A stretch of 64,000 nt of DNA, taken from Whitmania pigra. Lineage: Eukaryota; Annelida; Clitellata; Hirudinida; Haemopidae. Of this stretch, positions 48,601 to 64,000 are shown in pieces. The stretch lies in the NCBI GenBank assembly GCA_021613335.1, contig JAJTWR010000419.1, positions 202,001 through 266,000 on the forward strand, given 5' to 3'. Under the pieces are notes generated by a model. The model searched no databases, was not told the origin of the DNA, and saw only the letters and a list, made by a program, of their open reading frames with translations. How positions within the stretch are numbered: position 1 is the stretch's first letter; the number at the start of each line of letters is the position of its first letter. The translations under genes were made by a program, and so were the position numbers.

Positions 48601-51600
48601 GAAAAAGCTGAGTCCAGTTTGACAAATTATCGACGAAAAATGTATATCTTTATTCTTTATTTTATTCATATAAAAAAAACTTATAAATTGCTGCATGTTA
48701 TGATTGAGTGCATGCACGAATACACAATTGATTGTTGATATCTATAAATATTTTAATAATGGCAAGCTAAGCTTCGAACAAAGCCTTCGTGAATGGCTGC
48801 AACATGATGGATGGCATCTTACTGCAGAACTGTGACTCTTTACAAAATGAGAGATGGTGTTTTATGGTGCATTTACTAATCATTTGTTACCAAGTTGACC
48901 AATAATCAGTTTACTTTTCAGCTTCGCTTCATCTCATATCTCATACAATTCATCTCGTCAGTCTTTGAAGTTGCCGGTGCTTGTAATTTCCAAATTTCTA
49001 TTTTTAGAACTCGGACAGTGGTAGAGACAAAGAGAAGGATAAGGAAAGGGATCGTGACAGAGACAACAGGAGGAGAAGGGATGATGACAGAGCCAGAGAA
49101 AGAGAACTAGAAAGGGAAAGAAGGGAAAGGTTAGAGTCATCTATTAATAATATTTGCTAGTTATTATCGTATGTGATTGTTATTAATAATATTTCGTATG
49201 TGATTATAATATGTGCTAATTTTTATAATCTGGCAGTGACATGAATTTGAATAATTATTTTGGTATTCACAACCTTGCCTTACAATTTAAGAAAAAAAAA
49301 CAAATACAAATCATTATTATCATCATTTTACTAAATACGTTGCCTTCATTCCTCCAGAGAAAGGGAACGAGAGAAGGAGAGGGCCCGAGAGAGAGACAAG
49401 GAGAGGGAACGAGAGAGAGAAAAGAACAAGAGCCCCCCTAAGATGAGGGACAGATCCCCTGTGGCCGACAAGAGGTCGAGAGACAGGGATGCATTCGATG
49501 TTGATGAGGAAGAGGAGTTGTACGAGAGGAAGAAACTGGAAAGAAAGCTCAGGGAAAAGGAGGCTGCCTACCAAGAGGTGGTCATTTTTAAGATAAATTA
49601 TTCATTAGACAACATGGCTGTTCAAACTACTCAATTATTCATCAATTGACGCGACCATTTAAACTAATCAATTATTCGTGAACATACAGCTCCTCAGGAA
49701 ATGGGAGTCCCGAGAGCGCAAGAAGACTCGCGAGTACGAGAGGGAGAGACAACGAGAAAAAGAGAGGAGGTCCGAGGAGAACAAGGAGTCGAAGAGACTC
49801 CGGGAGTTCCTGGAGGATTACAACGACGAACGTGATGACGTCAAATATTACAAGTCGGTATCGACGGTGTTGCTTGTTTCTATGCGTGCGTTTGTTCTCG
49901 GTACTCGACGATTCCCTGAGTTGAGCATGTTGTGCTCGAATTAATTCTTAACGATAAAAGTTCTATTGATTACTTTCACTGGCTTTAGGAGATTGATTGT
50001 TCATAAACATAATTTTTATTAATCAATAAATTAATAATGCCTTCATTCATCAGAGGCAGTGCTCTCCAGAGGAGACTTCACGAAAGGGAGAAGGAATTCG
50101 AAGCAGACGAGAGGGACAGAAGGAGGGAAAGAGAAGAACTCGAAGAGATCAGAAGGAAGCTCCAGGAACAGGGTCATCCTGATCTCGAGTCGGAGATGGC
50201 GCGGGTTAGAAATATTTTAGTCTTTTAGACCGGCATGATATCCAGTGATGTGTATCGATTGACGTACAATATCTTAAAATGGATTGGCTAATTAGTTAAT
50301 TTTTTAATTTATTCTTTTAGATTGAAAGGGAGAGAGAAGGCCATCTATTGCCCAGGATTCCGATACCGGGTCAGGCCACTCCAGACCATTCGGACTCCCC
50401 TGTAATAGTCTTGGACCCCGAAAACGACAACCACGCCGACGCCCGCAACAACGTCATCTCAGACTCTCCTCGCTGCTTCCCCAGTAGTTACTTCTTCAAT
50501 AGCGGCAACAACAACGACGACGATCCCGAACCGATGGACGTAGGAACGTTTTCCACCCTGAGGTCCGTCAACTCTGCCCCCAAAGTGCCGGACACGCTGG
50601 ACGGCCACAACCCCGTAAATCTTGTGTCCCCGATGGACGAGGAGACTTCCAGGTCGCCCGCCAACAACAGTGACTCCAATCATACTTCCGGCACGAGAGT
50701 CGACAACAGTTTTGGGTACTTCTCAGACGATTCCAGGGGTCTTTCAGCCCAGGCTGCCAGTGACTTCGGACATGGAAAGTCTAAAATAAGTAAGGATATA
50801 AATCTGCATGGGATGCCTAGATATAATGTAGAAAAGACCAGTAGCATTTTGAATGCATGCATATAATTTAATTTTATTTTTAATAATTTTCTTCTTTATT
50901 CGCAGACGTCGAATTGTCCAACAAATCCAAGGTGCAACAAGATGGCTCTCCGTCTCAGAAGTCCGACAAGAGAAAAAGATCGGGTGTGGCGGACATCTTC
51001 AACGCAGACGACGACGAGGAGGTTAACGACATGGCCGCCAAAAAGAGGAGGATGACGCTCCTCGACATGAACGACGACGACAAATCATCGTCACTTCAGT
51101 CCGTGGGAGGTTAGTTGAGATTTGGGCATTAAACAAAAAGAAACTGTACATTGTGATTATGCTGAGTTAGGATTAAATCGTGGTAAAAATTATGCAGCAT
51201 GTTTGTTGTGTTATTATAACTGTTGCACTAAGCAAAATTAATACAATGGTATGATAACTTATGGTAGCAATGGATGGGCTTAAGTGAATGAATTAGAGCA
51301 ATTTATTGTTATTACTATGACACTATTACTTGACCAGCATTTGATATTACTTAATTAATTAGTTGATGTATGTAAACAATCTAAACCACCACATTCAGGA
51401 GCGTCTGCCCCCTCTACAGCCGAGGAAAAGAGGAAGTGGATCAAGAACTTCATCGAGAAGATTCCGACCAAAAAGAAGGAACTCTTCGCCTGGAAAGTCA
51501 ATTGGACTCTCGTCGATCAGGTTGTTAAATATTAGCATAATCTATTCACGATTATAATAATTTATTCACTTCCATATTATTGGAAGCTTTTATTTATTTC

Positions 51601-52127
51601 ATCTCATTACTTGAGAAGTTGATTACAGTTGTGGCAATAACAGCATGTTGGCTTAGCTCAAATTATTAGTTATCTAATGTGTCAGCATTATCGTAACTGT
51701 CTAGCAAATATATTAACATAACATATTCACCTTTTCTTGAACAGGATCTCGTGGACAAGAGGATAAAGCCTTGGATAAACAAGAAAATAGTCGAGTACAT
51801 TGGGGAGGACGAGCCCACGTTGACCGAGTTCATCTGCACCAAGGTCCACAGCCACACACCCCCCGACACCATTCTTTCTGACATATCCATGGTAACGTTT
51901 CAATCAATTTTTTTTTTACACATAACCAATAATCTGTCACGATCTTTGGAATGTACACATCTTATGCTGTTAACTTGATTATTATTGATTGCATTGGTGG
52001 TTAATTTTTGCTAATTTGTTTTAATTTTTTAATTCAGGTTCTCGACGAAGAGGCCGAGGTATTCGTGATGAAAATGTGGAGGCTGCTTATCTATGAAATT
52101 GAAGCCAAAAAGCATGGAGTGAGATGA
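45610..52127 (+). CDS. RBM25: RNA-binding protein 25, splicing regulator
   Basis: Seventeen exons join in frame to 831 residues (human about 843): 45610-45679, 45930-45964, 46289-46399, 46613-46754, 46921-47012, 47132-47348, 47485-47543, 47725-47805, 49008-49129, 49358-49577, 49690-49853, 50054-50204, 50321-50789, 50906-51109, 51399-51520, 51745-51891 and 52038-52127. Domain order: Pro/Met-rich N-terminus; RRM (about 77-155) with TTVFVGNI and GFGFCEY; an Arg/Glu/Asp-rich coiled region (about 270-490) with RRKLERKLREKEAAYQE-type sequence and EFLEDYNDERDD; a variable linker with acidic and nuclear-signal patches (KRKRSG, AAKKRRM); and a C-terminal PWI domain (about 720-831) with IRPWINKKIVEYIGED-like and MVLDEEAEVFVMKMWRLLIYE. 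RBM25 works with U1 snRNP in splice-site choice. AATAAA at 52230. Several donors are GTTAG/GTTGG types. Confidence 0.97.
47806..49007 (+). other. RBM25 intron 8 with GC-rich insert
   Basis: This intron, far longer than most others in the gene, contains a GC-rich stretch (about 48030-48340) and a strong G/C hairpin at 48470-48499 (CCGGGGGG paired with CCCCCCGG). No protein or RNA family was recognised in it on either strand. It may be an old mobile-element insertion. Confidence 0.5.
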
Positions 52128-52780
52128 TCTATCTTCCCCAAAGATAATAATTGTCCTCACGATAATACTAATGATACTATGATAGTCAACAACATTACAG
52201 ACGATTATAACGTCCATTATATTTAACATAATAAACATCGTTTCGTTAATGAAGAGCATCCATGTTGTATCGAATTTGTTGTCGTATCGGAATGAAGTTT
52301 GTTAGGAACTGATGTTATTGTAATGAATATCTGCTGGATCCGTGTAATGTCCTTATGAATACGAGTGAATATTAATCAATCAGCCTTAGTCTTAAACATT
52401 CAGACACTTACGCTAGCCGAAATTATAACTCGGTTGTGTTGTATCAGTCAAAACTTGCTATAGGTAAGAATTGGCATCAGAATCCATTCTTGTGAAGCGG
52501 TTGGAACTCCAACTGATGCAGGCCATTAGCGGTAGATCAAATAACACATAACTTATATAGTTTTATAATTATATAATAATATAACTTGTATAATTAGTTT
52601 TCACCCACTGCCCTTGTGCTCAGAAAATTTTACTACTTTTTCCAACATCATGCAAGAGAAGACGGAAATTGACGTTATTATTATTATTATCATTATGTTT
52701 AAAATTAAACAAAATGCCGATAACTTCCTTCCAGGAAGGCAGCCTTTGTGAATTGTTCTCGGTCGGCGGACGTACCCGAT
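52128..52780. other. Convergent 3' region between RBM25 and NDUFB5
   Basis: Contains the RBM25 3' UTR with AATAAA at 52230 and, to the right, the NDUFB5 3' flank. The two genes converge with about 650 bp between stop codons. Confidence 0.6.
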
Positions 52781-54624
52781 CTAGGGACCTGTGGAGCCTA
52801 CCCAGTGCTCCTTCTCTGCCAGCCTATCTCGCTGGTTCTTTTCTCTGGCATCCAATACGTGCCTGCTGTCCACTGGAACCATGTACCACTGCTTGTGGTA
52901 CTCCACACCCGCTGAACCCAACAGCTTGTTGACCTTTTTCTCGAGTCTCCTGTTTTTGTAAAGAGATGGTTAACTTAACTGGTAATCCAACGATTTGCCA
53001 AACCGAACGTGCAAAGACACTGCATGGTTAACCGCTATGTCTTAGTAACAGTAACAGTAATCGATCAATCACATGACGTCTTAAAGTGTCTCTTGACTTC
53101 TGCTATCAAGGAGGACAAAACGTGTCCTTTACACCACAAACAGCCACCCACCTCATCCTTATGACATCCATCTCCCTGGCGACGAAGTGAAGATTTCTCT
53201 CGTACTTGTGCTCAGGTGTTTCTATGTGACGAGCTATCCACCTGGAGATTGGGTGCTGGAATGATGGATGAAAATGAACAATAATAATAATAGCTGTTTG
53301 CAATAATAATGAATTTAATAATAATAATAATAAATAAATAGTGACAGCTAATAATAATAATAATACAGGCGTACGTCTAACCACTGCCATTTTCTCCAAG
53401 TCAGATTAAATTGAAACTTAAACTAAGATAACTAACTTAATGAAAATAACCTAATTTATCATTAAATTAGTTTAACAACAAAAACCAACAACAATAATAA
53501 TAATAACAATAATAGCAATGACAAAATATTTGTTATAAATTATATAATTTTTTTCAACATTAGCCCAAAATTGGTGCCTTATGAGCCTCTCAGGTGATAA
53601 TTACACATGAGACGAGGCTTTAAAAAACCATTTGTTAGTTTGCACCCACCTGGTAGTACTCGTAATATTTCGGCTCGTAGCCCTCGGGCGTGTCGGCCAG
53701 TTCGGCAGGACCTTGGGAGGGCAGTGAGACAAGTAATCAATAACATTATTATCACTAGACTAATGTCGAATGCATTTGAGAATAAGAATGTATTTAATTT
53801 GGGAGGGAGCTTTTATGACTCGCAAGCTACTAAACATATCCAAAACGAAGCAATTTACAATGTTATTTTAACTAAGTAAATTAGTTATTGAATAATTTTT
53901 AATTTCAGATAAGCTGTGATTTTTAATGTTAATTAAAGATGACTTGTAAAAATAAAGATTCATTTCTCATTTATAAAGAAATGGAATGTAAATTTCAATG
54001 TGAAGTACAATATTTAAAAACAGATAAACCACAGAGAGACATTTTTATTGCTAATCAGCAACTTAACAACTTTAAAACAGTACTTATAAATTATATATTT
54101 GTTATTATTATTATTATATATTATAACTTTATTAAGTACAACATCCAACTGACCGATGAAAACGTTCGTAGCTGTAACAAGCACCACAATGGGAATAACT
54201 CCAAGGAGGGTGTAGAAGTGCTAAATGGAGAAATCATTCTGATTAAGCAACTTTGTTAATAGTCATTTAACTATTTTCAATTTCAAATATTTTTTTACAA
54301 TCACTTAACTACTTTCTAAATAATCAATTATCTATTTTCAATTATTTTTTGATAATGACTTAACAATTTCCTAACTAATGAAAAATGTCACGCAAAGCGA
54401 GGCCTTCACTAATTACGCTCAATGATGACAGACGCCAGGTAGATTTTTGTAACATGAAATTGTAACCAGCAACTATTAGCAAGCCAATTCCTCACAAGCT
54501 GATCCTTTAACTTCCTCCATTCGAACTTGGATGGATGATTTTCCATCACCCTCTTGTGAGATCCCATGTTCCTGATAATTACTGCAACGTGAACGAGTTG
54601 TTGAGTAAAATTCAAACAATCCAT
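52781..54624 (-). CDS. NDUFB5: NADH dehydrogenase 1 beta subcomplex subunit 5 (complex I SGDH subunit)
   Basis: Minus-strand exons 54624-54496, 54220-54154, 53711-53650, 53255-53152 and 52949-52781 join in frame to 176 residues (human 189). Recognisable parts in order: HPSKFEWRKLKD (family RPSRFxDRRFLK), one membrane segment FYTLLGVIPIVVLVTATNVF, then PAELADTPEGYEPKYYEYYQ, HPISRWIARH and the C-terminal YHKQWYMVPVDSR. NDUFB5 is an accessory subunit of respiratory complex I in the inner mitochondrial membrane, crossing it once. The start is the in-frame ATG at 54624. An ATG at 54697 opens a basic, hydrophobic leader-like frame that is out of phase, so the true N-terminus (targeting sequence) may involve another splice or a sequencing error. 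Confidence 0.9.
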
Positions 54625-54721
54625 CTTGCAGAAAGAATGCTTTTTTAACGAGTGTTGTTACAGCCAATATTTTTAAGAGCCATTGGTTGCTAACCATGCA
54701 CTTATTATTTTGATTAATTAG

Positions 54722-55109
54722 TTGCTGTCAACTCATTTCAGAAAATTTCAATGTGAAATCATCCCATGGCTGGAGCTGCTACAAATGTCCAAAAAACTAA
54801 TTCGGGTAATAAACACAGGCACCAAAATAGCAGCATGTATAAGATTCGACCTTCAAAGGTCTTTTTTAAACGCGGCAAAACTCCTCTCCACAAATTTACA
54901 AACCTGCATTCTTGACGGTAGGGATTTCGATAATTTTTTTAGTAGATGAAGAAATCAAAGAAAGCAGGGGCTTCTTAAAACAAGCCGTCATCGAAAAAAA
55001 CTTCAGAGCAGCCATCACTGAATCTCCTACCGCAAACAATGTTTTGACAGGGCTTTTGCATCCTCTAAAGCTAAATTTTAATATTATGATTTCTTGTTCT
55101 ATACTTTAG
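54722..55109 (+). pseudogene. Unrecognised ORF split by a frameshift between NDUFB5 and TTC27
   Basis: Two overlapping frames (54722-54949 and the frame of 54912-55109) would form one product of about 128 residues if a run of seven T at 54934-54940 were one base shorter. The text runs LLQMSKKLIRVINTGTKIAA then FLNAAKLLSTNLQTCILDG, and after the break VDEEIKESRGFLKQAVIEKN. It looks like helical protein sequence, and GC content and codon use rise here. I do not recognise a family. It could be a pseudogene, a gene with a sequence error, or unannotated coding exons; no start or splice pattern decides. Confidence 0.4.
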
Positions 55110-55373
55110 CAGATATATTTTATAAATAAAATTTATTTTAATTTTTAATTTTTGTTATTTTTATAAATTAACATCAAAATATGAAAATCAATAGGTGCAC
55201 AATAACATAAAAACCAAAAACATTTATTTAAAGACTATATTTAAAAGTAAATCAATTATTAATTAAAGTAAAAAAACTAAAATCTTTTAGACACTGCATG
55301 TAAACAAACTTCACGTGTATTCATATTGTCGCTGGACATTCAAACCGCTCAACTTTGCTTGCAATTCACGATC

Positions 55374-63665
<8,292 letters not shown>

Positions 63666-64000
63666 AGAGTTCAATATCATGACTGTTTTGCCTCAAGTAT
63701 TAATAAAAAGTATATTCCACATTCTATCTCAAGATTTACATTATTTGTTTATGTGGTCCTTTATTCATTAATTATTTTGGAAATTTTTTTATATCGTATA
63801 GGGCTAAGAATGATGAAAATTTAGAAGTTTGTATTTGTATTTATACGAAGTTTTGTGTGCTTTATGTATCCGGAAAGGATGTGAAGGAACTTTTAGCCGA
63901 TCCGCCATTTATACAGCACTCCCATCCTTCATAGTTAGGCATTGCTATCGAGTTACTGTCGCCATATGGTCTTGATTTATTAGAGGCTGTAGAGTAGAGG
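63666..64000. other. 3' flank of TTC27 to window end
   Basis: Holds the TTC27 3' UTR and AATAAA (63702-63707). The remaining 290 bp show no recognised gene. Confidence 0.5.

Noticed and set aside
49323..49574. Minus-strand ORFs opposite RBM25 exons 9-12
   Set aside because: Antisense of Arg/Glu-rich codons gives Leu/Ser/Phe-rich open frames; they are shadows.
54476..54697. Minus-strand ORF from 54697 as NDUFB5 N-terminus
   Set aside because: Its start looks like a mitochondrial leader, but it is out of frame with the conserved HPSKFEWRKLKD segment and no intron of normal size repairs the phase.

Overview
The window is animal nuclear DNA. It is AT-rich, the housekeeping genes have many small exons with GT-AG introns, and there are RNA-splicing, mitochondrial and Pax developmental genes together with LINE, hAT and Tc1 relics and very long microsatellites. 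The gene content and style suggest a lophotrochozoan, and a leech such as Helobdella would fit, but the species is an inference, not something read from the sequence.

Left part (0-27 kb): six genes in tandem on the + strand encode a secreted two-domain family. Each has a signal peptide, a six-cysteine PAN/apple-like module in exon 1, an ILEI/FAM3-like domain in exon 2, and a short divergent tail in exon 3. All introns are phase 1. A broken ILEI exon lies at 19.4 kb and a second possible terminal exon at 2.6 kb. Copies 4 and 5 come from a duplication of about 6 kb, later split by a LINE fragment and Tc1-like relics. Two large intronless genes sit inside the array: a TRIP12-like HECT ubiquitin ligase (4.2-7.05 kb) that looks like a retrogene with its catalytic cysteine kept, and an unrecognised 492-residue protein (14.45-15.93 kb).

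Middle part (28-45 kb): a minus-strand Pax gene (28.6-31.02 kb) has a complete paired domain over three exons and a long last exon rich in His and Ser tracts. It has no homeodomain and ends in a PMDLS CtBP-binding motif; its first exon was not found. To its right lies about 14 kb filled with (GAT)n, (ATC)n, (TGAG)n, (GGAT)n and (ATCC)n arrays, some in facing orientation. That stretch also holds a 910-bp hAT transposon with matching terminal repeats and an exact 8-bp target duplication, and five copies of the palindrome TCACGTGA.

Right part (45.6-63.7 kb): three conserved single-copy genes could be reconstructed exon by exon. They are RBM25 (+, 17 exons, 831 aa), NDUFB5 (-, 5 exons, about 176 aa, convergent with RBM25) and TTC27 (+, 23 exons, about 846 aa). 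A short frameshifted ORF of unknown nature lies between NDUFB5 and TTC27. TTC27 introns carry a 590-bp (AAT)n array, tandem duplications and a tRNA-derived SINE candidate.
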